Positions 23,669-35,151 of a DNA stretch of 64,000 nt are shown here, piece by piece. Under the pieces are notes generated by a model. That model was not told the DNA's origin and searched no databases. It was given only the letters and a program-made list of their open reading frames with translations. Each line of letters begins with the position of its first letter. Within the stretch, counting starts at the first letter, position 1. The position numbers and the translations under genes are program-made. Source of the DNA: Rhododendron vialii (Eukaryota > Streptophyta > Magnoliopsida > Ericales > Ericaceae); contig NC_080568.1 of the NCBI RefSeq assembly GCF_030253575.1, forward strand, positions 2,125,501 to 2,189,500, given 5' to 3'.

Positions 23669-24048
23669 CGGCCTGTTTGGATGAAGGATTTGATTTTGGG
23701 TAGATATAGAAAGAATGTGGATTTGAGGGTGGATATAGAATTAGGGATAATATGTAAGAAGGGTGAGCCCACGTCATAAGAATGGTGGATTTGTAATCCA
23801 GTGTTTGGATGATTAGTTGAGAAAGGAGATTTGGAAGGTGGATATGAGAAAATAAGTTGTCAAATGACTTAATTGCCCCGATTTTTATTACTTTAATGGA
23901 CAAATTAGATCATTTTTTTTATAATTAGAGTAAATAAATTTTATCATTACTTGTGGGATAAACTAAATTCATTTTATCTTATAAATTTTTAAACCGTATT
24001 ATTTATTAGAAAAAATATTATTTTCAAAAAAAAAACCGCAATTGGAAA

Positions 24049-24093
<45 letters not shown>

Positions 24094-24319
24094 TACTGTA
24101 TATATATAAGGAGTACTGTACGGGTATATAAGTAAAGTTCGTCCTCTCTCCAGTCAAAAAAAAAAAAAAATACATCATCTTCTCCGTCTCATCCTCCGCA
24201 ACCCATGCCCCTACACCAACCCCATCCTCTGTAACCAAGGACCGGATTAAAGGAGGGGGCGGAGATGTAGTCCGGCCGCATTGCAAATCCAGGGCTAAAT
24301 CCGGCATCCAAACAGGTCG
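23669..24319. repeat. Tourist-like MITE with CGGCCTGTTTGGATG ends
   Basis: A 651-bp element starting CGGCCTGTTTGGATG and ending CATCCAAACAGGTCG, flanked by TTA on both sides (23666-23668 and 24320-24322), as in PIF/Harbinger-type MITEs. The interior contains an (AT)n microsatellite at 24052-24090. Confidence 0.8.
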
Positions 24320-24322
24320 TTA

Positions 24323-24556
24323 CTTCCTCCGTCCCAAAATAAGAGACCTTTTTAAAAAAACATGTCATTTTCAATTACTTATATTTTTCAATGTGAGTAT
24401 TAAAAAATATACAATATGAATCTTGTTTAATAAATTTTAATTAGTTTTATTAAACAACGTTTTCAAAATAACATAAAACTTCATAAATCGAAAGATATAA
24501 GTATTTTAAAATGACACGGAGTTCCAAAAAGGTCACTCATTTTGGAATTGATAGAG
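24323..24556. repeat. Stowaway-like MITE abutting the Tourist-like element
   Basis: Left end CTTCCTCCGTCCCAAAATAA and right end TTATTTTGG-like sequence in inverted form, with TA at each side (24321-24322 and 24557-24558). The left TA is the last two bases of the neighbouring element's TTA. Confidence 0.65.
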
Positions 24557-25060
24557 TATATTATTTTGAAATGTCCCAAAATGTTAGTCCAAAAGTCAAG
24601 GAATAAAGTATTTATATTTCCAAAACCGATCCTCATAAATGTTTAAAAATAAATTTAAAAGTGAGAATCGAAGGACAATAATGAAAATTGAACCCAACTT
24701 TTTGAGGAGACATGCATAATTGCACGTCCTTTTAAAAAGTTAAAAATTCCAAAAGGAACTACTAACAAAGTGGGAAAGAGAGAGTGAACAAACGGCGTCA
24801 ATATGACCAACCCCATCTAAAAGGTAAAAAACAAACGGCGTCAATAAAGAAAATGTCAAAGAATTGAACTTTAGAAAAAAAGGAAAGTGACTATTGACCA
24901 AAAATGAATTTAATTGAAAAAAAGAAAACTAATTTAAGCAAAAAGGGTGGGTTTGGTACCATGCCTTCCAGATTCGAGTCTTTTGACCATTCGCTTTTCT
25001 TTTCTTTTTTTCCACAGCCAAATAAAGCGGCGCCAGATATACAACAGCGTGGCGGTTAGA
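24557..25060. other. Gene-free stretch
   Basis: AT-rich. ACAAACGGCGTCAATA occurs twice (near 24,788 and 24,830), a short direct duplication. No coding region. Confidence 0.4.
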
Positions 25061-25061
25061 G

Positions 25062-25490
25062 CTGAGCAACGGACACGAAACACGATAACACAACACGAAC
25101 CGAACAAGAAATTAACGGGTTAGGGTTGGACATTTCTAACACGAAACACGAAAATGACACGACTCGAGAATACGAATTCTAAATGGGTCGGGTTCGGGTT
25201 GAACACGCGAGACACGAAATTGACACGACCAACACGGTTACTAATATGTGTCATCCATTAACACGAACATATATATATAATATATGGTATTTCTGTAATT
25301 CTATATAGAGTTGGGCAACGGACGATAACACGACACGAACCGGACACGAAGTTAACGGGTTAGGGTTGAGCATTTCTGACACGAAACACGAAAATGACAC
25401 AACTCGAGAAACACAAATTCTAAATGGTTCGGGTTCCGGTTGGGTGGTTTGTAACACGAACTCGATTGACACGACACGAACACAACCAGT
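25062..25490. repeat. Duplicated ACACGA-rich repeat
   Basis: Two direct copies (about 25,062-25,250 and 25,305-25,490) share GAACCG, GTTAACGGGTTAGGGTTG, CATTTCT and ACACGAAACACGAAAATGAC. Such ACACGA-rich non-coding repeats are scattered in many plant genomes; their nature is unclear. Confidence 0.6.
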
Positions 25491-25504
25491 TACCCAGGTC
25501 TAGT

Positions 25505-25756
25505 GGTGGTACCGTTGAACAGATGGAGTGCCACAACAGAAAATCTAAGGTTCCCGACGGAGGGATCCCGACCGAATTCCCGATGGCGCGTCTAGCCCAC
25601 TCCAGCCATCGGATGCCGTTAATTCTCTTGATGGCCCACTCGGGTTTTTTTATATAAAATTTTTGGACGGCTCAGATCAGCCTTCCGGTGGCCGGAGTGG
25701 GCCCGGCGCACCATCGGGAATTTAGTTGGGATCCCTCCGTCGAGAATTGTACCACC
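25505..25756. repeat. Foldback MITE with GGTGGTAC ends
   Basis: The left arm contains GGTGGTACC, CGACGGAGGGATCCC and AATTCCCGATGG; the right arm has the same blocks in inverted order (CCATCGGGAATT, GGGATCCCTCCGTCG, GTACCACC). The left arm has about 20 extra bases between the first two blocks. Nearly the whole element folds on itself. Confidence 0.75.
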
Positions 25757-26512
25757 TCTCATGTCACAAATACGCGCTTTATTTTTTCAATTATAAATTT
25801 GGAGATGAAATCCAAAAGAAATTCTTTTTGTTTTCCATTTAATTTTTGAACAAAGTCATGTGCGCCAATGACTGGATATGTAAGATGGACGCGTTTGCGA
25901 TAGATGCGTATACAGATATTTTATATTTTAGTTTCAGATTTTGCTGCAAATTTTCGATTTCGGATATTAGTAGAAATTGAAAAATAGAAATTGAAAAATA
26001 GGTTTTTTGCAGCTGCAAGATTATGAAATTTTTTTTTTTTTTTTTTTGAAAAATTGTGTTACAGAATCTCAAAAGCTACCCAAATCCATTGTTGAAATTT
26101 TGACGATTTTATTTATTTTTTAGCTTTTCAGAATCTGTAGAATCGAGAATCTGTTTTCTAGAACTTTTTTGTGAAATACTCCAACTGATTTTGAAAAGCT
26201 GAATTCTCAAAATCTGCAAAAACAATTTCTCGCAAACATGCACAATGTCCCGGTATGCTCAACCATAATTACGCCATCGTAATCTCAAACTTTCTATTTG
26301 CACACGTCTACACCACACATTACACCAAAAAAATCAAATTAATCGATTTTTTATATTTGCATGATCAATATAGATTTGTCTCATAATGAGTTTTTTGAAA
26401 CATATCGATCAACCATTTCCATATAATCAATGTTGTCGGAACAAGGACTAATGATATCCAACCAATTATAGTTCTTAAGAATAATACTCGGCATACTCTA
26501 CAAACTGAATAG
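25757..26512. other. Gene-free stretch
   Basis: AT-rich DNA with a T-run near 26,030-26,047 and a direct repeat of GAAATTGAAAAATAG near 25,975. No coding region. Confidence 0.4.
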
Positions 26513-26514
26513 TA

Positions 26515-26753
26515 CTCTCTCTGTCCCGATTTGTTTGTCCATTTTCACTATGTGGGACCTTTTATAAAATTGTCTATATGTTTCAATTTATAATGTTTTT
26601 TATATGCAATATAGCTATTGTTTGATAAATCTCAATTAGATTTAAAATATGATATTTTTGAAATTATGTAAAACATTATAAATTGTGAGATATAGACAAT
26701 TTTTTAAAAAGCACGTATGTCGAAATTGGACAAACAAACCGGAACGGAAGGAG
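26515..26753. repeat. Stowaway-like MITE, diverged
   Basis: Left end CTCTCTCTGTCCCGATTTGT and right end ACAAACCGGAACGGAAGGAG form imperfect inverted repeats, and GACAATTTT/AAAATTGTC blocks lie inside. The left flank is TA; the right boundary is blurred. Confidence 0.6.
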
Positions 26754-27699
26754 TGGTAGTTTATATCACGAATACGAAATTTCGCTTGAGCACACCAACC
26801 ACCCTACGCCCCAATAGTGCATTGGCGTACTACGAGGAACCTTGTCCTTAATTGTTTTCATCCAAAGTAAAAATAAGATGAAGAAAACAAAGCGATTCAG
26901 ATCAAAGGCTGATAAGGATAGAAGAATGGAAACTTGTTTGAAGAAAATTGACCGATTCGATTCAGAGGAAAAAAGGTTAATTAACTCAAAGATCAGAATC
27001 ACTCACTCGCTTACTCCAACGATCTTAGAATTTAGTTGCAACTTGAACGTAAACAATTCAAAACACCAAATCGATCACAGAAAGATAGATCAGCACAACA
27101 GCTAATATGCACGGAAAAAGTAAGTATAGTTATCGTGATTTTCACGATTCGCTGTTATTGTCATCATCAAATGAAACAAGCACAAGAGATCAAAATTGGA
27201 ACGGAAAAGCAGTTAGTTGATTCTGATCCCATACGTCATCGATCAGTTCGATTCTAATCGATGATTCTGATCCGATACGTCGTCGATCAGAATCGAATCA
27301 ATTGCGCGTGAATCAAAGCGACTATAAACCAAAAAGAGAAACAGCAACTCTCAAAACTTTACAACAGTTACGAAGATTATGATAATGATGAGCAGAATTG
27401 AAACAGCAACTCTCAAACAGTAATAGCAGAAAGGAGAATAGATTTGCTTACTTGCTTGCTTCCTTGGCTAAGAGATTGAGGATCGATTGCTTGTGCTTTT
27501 CGGAAATGCTTTTCTTCTCGTTTCGTTGTTGGTTTCTGTTTCCTCGAAATGAAAACCAGAGAGAGAAACAGAGGGCGATGATCAAGTGAGAGAGAGAGAG
27601 TAATAGAGAAAGTTATGTATATGTATACGCTTCTCTTTCTCTCTCTAGTTTTGTCTGTCCCAGAGTGCTGTGGGCCAGTGGCCGGGCCCTCTCATAGCA
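26754..27699. other. Gene-free stretch
   Basis: A GA/CT-rich part at 27,530-27,650 looks like a plant gene leader read on the minus strand, but no coding frame follows. CGATTCTGATC(C/G) phrases are repeated near 27,225 and 27,260. Nothing is called. Confidence 0.4.
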
Positions 27700-27965
27700 A
27701 TTTTTTTTTACAGAAAGTCTGCTTGCACAGCAAAGACTGTACAGCAGCCGTGATTTACATACCAATTTTGCGCTCGTAAATTTTGAAGCAAAGTTAGATG
27801 ATTCGTAAACACCATTTTCGATATCGGATTGAGATGATTTTTTACAGGGACCATAAACGAAGTATTTTGAACAAAATGAGCGGCTCCGATCATCTTTGCG
27901 AGACTCGAGACGAACGCAAAACTGATCTGTGCACGACTGCTGTGCAAGTAGCAGCGTTGTGTTTT
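27700..27965. repeat. Possible foldback element
   Basis: TGCTTGCACAGCAAAGACTG near the left and, in reverse complement, CTACTTGCACAGCAGTCGTG near the right are similar, suggesting inverted ends. The interior has CGATATCGGATTGAGATG, also found in related form at 31,515 and near 11,170. Boundaries are uncertain. Confidence 0.4.
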
Positions 27966-28041
27966 TTTATCCGACTCTCACAGCAAATTTGAACAGAAGT
28001 TCTAAAGTTTAGGCCGCTGTTTTTATTTATTTGTTTATTTA

Positions 28042-28277
28042 CTCCCTCCGTCCCATAATATTTGTCCAGTCCGCAATAATATTTGTCCAGTCCGCAAAAC
28101 GAGTACTATAAAATAATGTATTTCTTTCAAGAAAAAATTCAAATTTTTTTCATAAGTTAAAAGAACTCGTCAAGATCTAGTAAATTGTTGAATTTTTTTC
28201 CAACTTTTTTTACAAAAATTGTATTATTTTTACGTCTCTGTTTTGCGGACCGGACAAATATTATGGGACGGAGGGAG
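28042..28277. repeat. Stowaway-like MITE with internal 22-bp duplication
   Basis: A 236-bp element with CTCCCTCCGTCCCATAATAT at both ends in inverted orientation and TA flanks. It is the sister of the copy at 7884-8097 but repeats ATAATATTTGTCCAGTCCGC twice at its left end, the only structural difference. Confidence 0.85.
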
Positions 28278-29003
28278 TATTTATTACTAATGCAGAATGT
28301 ATTGGCAACTATTGTTCGACCCAGAGCAAGTACATCAAACAATGTAAAATGCATTTTTTCTCTATTTTTGAGAGAAAATTCACAAAAACTTGTTTGCATT
28401 AGGTTAGGTAAAAGAAGACGTAAAACCAATTTGTGAATAATTTTTAGTCATTTTTACCTAAGCACTATTCATACTTTTCTTTTTCTATTGTTTCTTTTCT
28501 CTCTCCTTTCTCCTTTCTCCTCTCTTTATTTTTAATATTGGAAAAAGGAAAAAATAATATTTTAATAGATGATAGGTAAAATGGATTGTATTGGTGTAGT
28601 TGTAAAAAAAATTGATAGCTAAAATAAAATTGAGAACTGTTCATAGGGTAGTTTATCTTTACACTGGTAAACTAGCTCTAAGGCGTTTCTGGTAAGGTAC
28701 AAGTTGTGCACAATTTCTAATAGCTATTTGTAGTCAAGTTGTTTCCTCTAAACTAAAAACTGTAGAAAATGTGTTGAATGTATGAGTTTAATATGAACAA
28801 CTTCACAAAAGCCAATAAATTGTAGTGCAAAAATTTTAGTGAAACTTATTTTCCTCTCAATCCTCGCCCTCACTTTTGATAACTTAGAATGATTTTAGAA
28901 GACGCGTTCGCACTTGCACTCCACATTTTGCTTGCACATTATGTGACTAATGGGGAAACACGGATAAAAGCCTTTTCAGGTATCATTCCGTATTTTTCTT
29001 TTA
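28278..29003. other. Gene-free stretch
   Basis: No coding similarity; pyrimidine-rich tract near 28,470-28,525. Confidence 0.4.
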
Positions 29004-29198
29004 GGCTCTATTTGGAACCCATGGAAATGAAAGAAAAATAAAAGAGAAGGAAAATGGGAGGAAAAAATTAGAGTACTATTTACTACACTTGAAATTCTTA
29101 TTTTCTTCATCCTTTCTCTTCCAACCAAACAATGGAAGGGAAATTTTTTTAATTTTCCTTTCTTTTCCTTTCCTTTCCATGGGTTCCAACACATAGCC
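29004..29198. repeat. Tourist-like MITE with GGCTCTATTTGGAACCCATG ends
   Basis: A 195-bp near-palindromic element: left GGCTCTATTTGGAACCCATG, right inverse GGCTATGTGTTGGAACCCAT, with TTA at both sides (29001-29003 and 29199-29201). The interior is AAAG-rich on one side and CTTTC-rich on the other, so it folds into a long hairpin. Confidence 0.8.
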
Positions 29199-31667
29199 TT
29201 AATCTTTGGATGTTATGAATCTATTTGGTTGAGGTAAAAAAGGGTAAAAAACCTTCTATTCTATGTTAACCATTTCTCATTTATCTCTTATACCTTCAAA
29301 ATTTATTGAATTTTTGGTGGGGGTGAAAATGATTCTCCTTGTATATAATTTCTTTTAAAAATCTTTTTATTGCGCAAATTTGTATGCAAATTCAAAATTC
29401 TGATCATAATGAAACTACAAGTTGCAAATGGATTGTCGTGTGCAGGTCATGTAGTATAGGTTCATTACGAATCCTATCTTTGATAGTTTATGCCGTTACG
29501 AGTTTTCTAATCTTTGTATTACTCTTCAGTATTTTTGTCATTCAAATCGATTTTTATTTTTTTATTTTTACAAGGAATTGACCTTGTTGTCAATTGGTAA
29601 GTTGAGACTTGGTGGTAACTATTTACCATTTGATCAAATTTTTTATTCTTTTAAAATGTTACTATTGTGCTAACTTGTACTTCTCATTTTCTTTTCTTTC
29701 AAGAAACAATGTAGTAAAAACTATGGAAGGTGAAACCGTGAAAGGCATCCATCCATTCATACCCAAAAAAGATGCACTTAACACAACATAGGATATTTTC
29801 CAAAGATAAGATTGGATTTTCGGATGAATTTCCTTAATCCGTTTCAATTACCAGAAGATTAATTTCCTGTAATCCTTTTTGTTCATTACGTAGATGAACA
29901 GATTATAACGTACGTGGACCGCATTAAAGAAATTTGAACGGGAGATATTGATCACTTTACTTTGGCTCAAAATTGATTTAAGAAAATGTTCCGGAATTAC
30001 TACTTTCTTGCATTTGTTGTTACGGATATTTATTCACAATGTAAATGTGATATATGTATTCTCATTTCCAATAAAAACCTCAAATTCTATTCTATTCACG
30101 CCTTTCATTTCACGAAGTAAACAATATAATAAAATCTCAACTCATATTAGATTAGCGTCATAATAAGTGGTCAGATTCTCATTTCCAATAAAATCTCAAC
30201 TCGATTATATTAAAGTCGTCCTTTTTATTGACAATAGACGTTGCTTCAAAAAGATAAAGAACAAGTATTGACACGGGCTTGGATCGATGGATATAACCAT
30301 AAGTTTTCTTTTTTGTTTCGTAAATTTTCATTTGCCATTTCAAACAAACTAGAGCTGATAAACAAGTTCTTCAAGCATAATTTGAAAACTTAACTAGTTT
30401 CAAAAATATGTTTACATTTAATTTGTTGATTAGATAGAGCTCAAACGAATTTTACGAGCTGATCAAATGCTAAACTTGTGTAGCTTGAGTTTTTTAAACA
30501 TCATAAGATGCACATGGTGAGTAATAGCTTATCCAAGTTAAGTTTGTTAAAGTAAAAATCTGATCTCGAACGAGTTTTAACGCGCAAATATAAACTCAAA
30601 AGCGAATAACTTGGTTCCTTTATCAGTCTTAAAAACAACACAACCAATGAAAAAAAAAGGAGAATCCTACAAAGATTTCGTAAAACATAAGTACTATTGA
30701 AGTTTGGAAAGCATTGGTAAAGGGCCATTTTAGTCATTGCACAATTGGAATGAGGAAGTCCCACTTTTTGGTCCGAGATGGGACGGCCCATTGGCGACCG
30801 ACCAAACCGCCCCTCTATACTTTACAACGACGATGGCTGCGTCTCAACGATAAAGACGGTTTACCTTTTCCTCATCCGTGCCAGCTTAACTCTTCTGTTG
30901 GGAAATACTAAAAATAGTCCTGGACTTGGGGATTCTGTAGTGCGGAGAGTACATTACAGGGTGTAGTGCAGTATTTCGGCGGTTGTCTTTACTACAGGGT
31001 GTAGTGCAACATATTGATCGTCTGTCTCGACAGATCTCAGATCGATAATAGCAGGAACTAAGATAAAATGTAGATCATTGTTTGTCAAACGGACGACTCT
31101 GATGCCGCATTAAAGAATTTCAATTTCAACAACCCCGGGAACGATATTATATGTTATATAAAGAGATAAAAATGTGGACGAAAATATGTAAAATTTGTAT
31201 AAAAGTTTGTCACATTCTAGCTGAGTTGCTGGCTCATTTGCAGCTGTAGTCACTCTCAAGAAAATATTCTTTGCACTCGACAGCCCATGGTTATATAATG
31301 GGTTCTGCTATGCACACAGATAGTAATACTATACAGATTTTGCACAGTTTTTTTTGGAGCCTATTTCGGATTTTACAAAAATTAGTTGAACTGCTCAAAA
31401 TTTTGAAGGATTATTGGAAAAAATCAGCTCAATCTAATTTCGTTAAATATTCTTATAGACTTCGTAGGGCAAACCAAATAGTTTCGTCCTATGAATTCTG
31501 GAAAAAACACTTACCGATATCCGATTGAGCTGTTTTTTTTCAATGAGGACAAAAAATGAACCCCACAAAAAATATGTACAACATCTGTGTTAAAAAGTCA
31601 ACCCGAAAGTGATGTATGGATTGTTTTGTCCAAATTCTGATAATCACGGTGATTGACAAATATTTAA
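29199..31667. other. Gene-free stretch, about 2.5 kb
   Basis: No coding region recognised. GGGTGTAGTGCA occurs twice near 30,958 and 30,999 and recalls the ends of the foldback MITE at 1240. TTACCGATATCCGATTGAGC near 31,512 matches a block in the SCL23 intron. No element ends can be drawn. Confidence 0.4.
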
Positions 31668-31770
31668 CCTCCGGTCGGATAAGTTACGACTCAAATCCGA
31701 ACATTTCAGGGCGGATGAGTTCTCTTAGGGTCACACTCAGCACTCAGGCGGTTCACCTCCGTTGGTCATC
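31668..31770 (+). repeat. 5'-truncated copy of the SINE at 33,558
   Basis: CTCAAATCC(G)AACATTTCA and the following TAGGGTCACA correspond to the 3' body of the SINE at 33558-33840 (CTCAAATCCGGACATTTCAA, ATGGTCACAAGG). The promoter part is missing. Confidence 0.5.
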
Positions 31771-32195
31771 TCAGCCCAGTGAGCCCATCATTTCATTGAG
31801 AAAAGAAAAAGATGCTCGAACTATATTTTCTAGAGAGAGAGAGAGAGTGGAGGAGGACAAGTTCAATTCTGAGACTAAAATCACGGCCGTCAGAAACGGA
31901 ATTGACCAGTAGTTGAACCGTCCCTTTGTTCTTGGCTTGGTTTGGTTTGGTTTGGAGGCGTTCAAATCTTCCGCTCAACGGTCAACAGACCGACGCCCCA
32001 ACGTGGAAGTCTAATTAATTAGCTCAATTCCGTTTCATATGGGGTTTGAAAATGCAAGCAATTAATTAGTGAAAACAGAATTTCATGACAAAATTTGTCA
32101 TAGTATTAGTTTTATTGTGCATCTTCGAGACATTTTTCTTCCCTATTCTTCGAAAGCTAGGACATTAGTGGGTCAAATTATTATTCGAACGCAAG

Positions 32196-32530
32196 TGGAG
32201 TGTTAGCTCAATGATAAGAATCATGTACTCTCATATATATAAAACTTTGGCTCCACCTTCGCTAACAACAACTAAAACTTCTAGAATTATGGTAATTTAT
32301 TTGATCGGCTAGACCTGGTGATTTATTTGGTATGTATATGTGAGATGACAATTATATGCATCTAGAATTAATCAATCTGAATCCTCGAATACCTAGATTT
32401 TGAGGCATAGTTGAGTGATTGAGTTGCTTCCTTAGAGCTCCTCCATCTACAAGATCAGGAGTTCAACTCCCACCCCTCCCGGCCCTTAGAATATAATAGA
32501 AGTATACAAGTTGTCTGGCCAAAAAAACCC
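32196..32530 (+). repeat. tRNA-like SINE remnants
   Basis: TGTTAGCTCAATGATAAGAA near 32,203 resembles a tRNA box A. A second set, TAGTTGAGTGATTGAGTTGC (about 32,410) with box B-like AGGAGTTCAACTCCC (about 32,456), is followed by a short tail ending in A-rich DNA near 32,520. This fits decayed tRNA-derived SINEs; no flanking duplications were found. Confidence 0.45.
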
Positions 32531-33003
32531 CCGAAAAACGCCTCGAACACTTGGGGAAGACCCGAGTCACATAATTCGCGAGCGAGAACGAGTCTCTGAA
32601 ACACATATCAAACCAAAGAATTTCGCAAGAGCGAGGATAGAAAGCACGAGCGCAATGTGAGATTGAGAGCGGGAGCGTCAGACATTATAGTATGAAGGAT
32701 TACGTGATTAAAGTTAAGACAAACAAAGAAAAACGCAAGACAAAAGAAAAAGATAAAGCATTGGGGAGGAAATGAGATTGCATTGGCCCAAACAGACAAG
32801 TATACTGATTAGTGGACCCAAGGGCCAACACTGTCAACTTTAGCCCAGCCCAAGCCCAAGCTTTTCCACTGGGACAGTGTCACCCTACAAATAAATGGTG
32901 CTGTGGTGGCCCAAGCTCGTAAATTGTGCTTTTGTGGTGGCCCAAGCTTATCCTTTGATTGTGTGACCAACACCAACCATCTTTTATACGAGGCAATCTT
33001 ACC

Positions 33004-33255
33004 AGAAGATCCTCTTCTGTGCCGAAAATCCATATATCTCTGTACTGAAGAGATTTTCCGGATGTTAGATTTAAAACATAAAAAAAATACACACATGCAA
33101 TCCAACAACCGAAAGAACACACAATCTAATCTTATCCGATACATAATCTTCTGTGCTGAAAACCCATGTACCTCAGTGCAGAAGGGGTTTTCTGGACGTT
33201 AGATTTAAAACATAAAAATTAAAAAAAACACACAGACACAATCCAACAATCGAAA
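33004..33255 (+). repeat. Dispersed repeat R1, two copies in tandem
   Basis: Two units about 140 bp apart share TTCTGTGC(C/T)GAAAA(T/C)CCA, TTTTC(C/T)GGA(T/C)GTTAGATTTA and ACACAATC(C/T)AA. A third copy is in the SCL23 intron (11310-11420). The pair ends about 160 bp before the small membrane-protein gene. Confidence 0.65.
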
Positions 33256-33416
33256 ACCCTTCAGCCTTGGCAAAGAGCCAAAAAAAAATTCGGGACAGAA
33301 AAGATTGTACCCCATATTATCCCTTGTGCGTTGTTCTATGAAATTGGATGAGAAGAGTTGAAAGTATCTGAAGAATTCGCTTCAGAATTTCCGCCTAACA
33401 AAAGAAGGTGAAAGAA

Positions 33417-33528
33417 ATGGACGCAATGCAACTAGCCGTTCCCGTACTGGGAATTGTAGCAGTTGCTGCTGTTACCTTCTATGCAGTCAGCTTCGCTGAG
33501 CTCAGAGAGGTAATAATACTCCTACTTG

Positions 33529-33561
<33 letters not shown>

Positions 33562-34255
33562 CCGGGGTGGTAGTTCAAGTGGCTAAGGCAGCAGGGGTTA
33601 AAACCCTCCCCTTCCCACCGGTCCTGAGTTTGAGTCGACCGGTTGGGATGTGAGGGCCTCATGTCTATTTGCATTTTGGTGGGGGGTTTTGGCGACGAGT
33701 CCCTCGACGTTGTGATGGACAAATGTTTTCTTTCCGACCGGATCAGTTATGGCTCAAATCCGGACATTTCAAGGTGGAGATAAGTTATTCTATGGTCACA
33801 AGGGGATCAACTACTCTGGTCGCCCCAGACCCCCACCCCAGCCCACTTTTTGGCCGGTCTAGCAAAACAAAATAGAAAATACTCTCTGCCTTCTCATTGA
33901 TGTACGAAAATGAATTACACAAATTCGGTTTCATCTTATGAGTGCGGGTCCCGCGTGCACCATGTGAGTTCTAAACACATCGGACGGTACTACTATTCGG
34001 TTTCAGGACACTAATGTGTCTGGCTCCGTGTTCGGATATCTATGTCGCATCGTTGGTATGAATTTATTTGTATTTGCGTATGTGCGTGTGGATATGTATG
34101 TGATGGTAGTGTGCATAAAAACTGTGCAGAAATCATTGCAAGATTTATTTGATTCGGAAGAAGATGAGAATGGAGGAGGAGGATACAAGCCATATGAGAG
34201 CTCAAGAGAGAGGCGTGCTAGAAGAAAGGCTGAAAAACAGTCCAAGGAGCCTTGA
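33417..34255 (+). CDS. Small single-span membrane protein, 72 aa
   Basis: Two exons, 33417-33509 and 34130-34255, joined in phase 0 with a GT-AG intron (GAGAG/GTAATA ... TGTGCAG/AAATCA), encode 72 residues. Residues 1-5 are followed by one hydrophobic helix (LAVPVLGIVAVAAVTFYAV, about 6-24), then SFAELREKSLQDLFDSEEDE and a Gly-rich hinge, then a very basic tail (SSRERRARRKAEKQSKEP). The pattern suggests a short membrane anchor with a charged tail. Proteins of this form occur in other plants as uncharacterised short transmembrane proteins (from memory); function is unknown. ATG at 33417 is chosen because the frame upstream lacks another ATG near it. The intron carries a (CT)n tract and a SINE. 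It converges with the acyltransferase gene. Confidence 0.75.
33529..33557 (+). repeat. (CT)n microsatellite
   Basis: Uninterrupted CT repeats just inside the intron of the small membrane-protein gene, directly before the SINE. Confidence 0.9.
33558..33870 (+). repeat. tRNA-derived SINE in an intron
   Basis: GGTAGTTCAAGTGGCTAAGG resembles RNA polymerase III box A of tRNA genes and CCTGAGTTTGAGTCGACC box B, about 50 bp apart. A body follows whose 3' part (CTCAAATCCGGACATTTCAA) recurs at 31,690. Composition and order fit a plant tRNA-derived SINE; target-site duplications were not recognised. Confidence 0.6.
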
Positions 34256-34448
34256 CCGTTCATTACAAGGCTTCTTTTGTTCCGCTCCTATGTAAGGCAC
34301 CCGAATTCGATTGTACCCATGTTCCGATGTACTTTCAAATTTACAGGATCGTGTTTTGAGATTTTCCCGTTTCAATTCCAGTGTATTTTTAATAAATTAC
34401 AGGATTACGTTCTGGGATTCTCCTGCTTATATTGTCAGTGTATTTTCA

Positions 34449-34520
34449 ATTCCGTTTTGCTAAGGTTTTTATTTTCTAAATACTTATTTCTCGCTTTACG
34501 AGACATGTCATCTCTGTCCA
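34449..34520 (+). repeat. Tourist-like MITE, family A, left-end fragment
   Basis: TTCCGTTTTGCTAAGGTTTT and CGCTTTACGAGACATGTCAT match the left half of the complete copy at 1091-1230; the right half is absent. Confidence 0.6.
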
Positions 34521-34584
34521 AATTCTTATGCAGAAGACCTGGCCCTATTCCATGTTTCTCTTAATTTTTCACATTTTTGTATGC

Positions 34585-34867
34585 GCGTGCCTGTGTGTGT
34601 AAGACGCGGAGAAAATAGTCATAATTCATAAATGAATAATGAAAGTTATTGGACGACTCAAAAACTATAAAGAAAAAGAAAAAGTACAAAAAAAAGTTCT
34701 TCAGAAATCGGAGCTATATATGAAGCTAGATTGGTGACGTGTGCGCACGCAAGCGTGTGGAAGGCGCGGAGGAGATGTTCATAAATGGACGACCCCAAAA
34801 CTATATAATGAAGAAAAAAAAAGGTACAAAAAAAATTTCGAAACTACATATGAAGCCCGGTGATGGC
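34585..34867 (+). repeat. Imperfect direct duplication, about 145-bp unit
   Basis: Two successive units share GTGTG, GACGCGGAG/GGCGCGGAG, TTCATAAATG, GGACGAC, AAAACTATA, AAAAGTACAAAAAAAA and ACATATGAAGC. Not recognised as a known element. Confidence 0.55.
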
Positions 34868-35151
34868 GAGTCAAAAGAATTCAGGCAGAATCCTTCAGCC
34901 AACATACTGGATGGAGTGTAAATTGTCGGGCGAATCTCATTTACAGAGGCGCACTATCACCGACGTGTTATTCAGAAAATTCTGTAAGAAGAAACCACCG
35001 GAACCTGGCAAATTCAGCAAGATTGTTGCTCTTTTATGGATTCAAGCTTCTGAGGGCGTTAAAGCAGAGCTCCCATCAGAGGTTTCCACACCAGAAACCC
35101 ACAAACATTTCTTCCAGCACGTGTTTTGGGTCATAAACGAGCAAAGCGCTT

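Noticed and set aside
25110-25370. GGGTTAGGGTTG resembling plant telomere repeat (TTTAGGG)
   Set aside because: Only one or two units, inside a duplicated ACACGA-rich repeat; not an interstitial telomere array.
27390-27660. Possible gene leader on the minus strand (GA-rich, donor-like GCAAGTAAGC)
   Set aside because: No coding exon follows in either direction and no homology is recognised.
31771-31965. Short minus-strand frame with Ser/Leu-rich content
   Set aside because: Lies across a GA-repeat and a SINE-related stretch; no conserved features.
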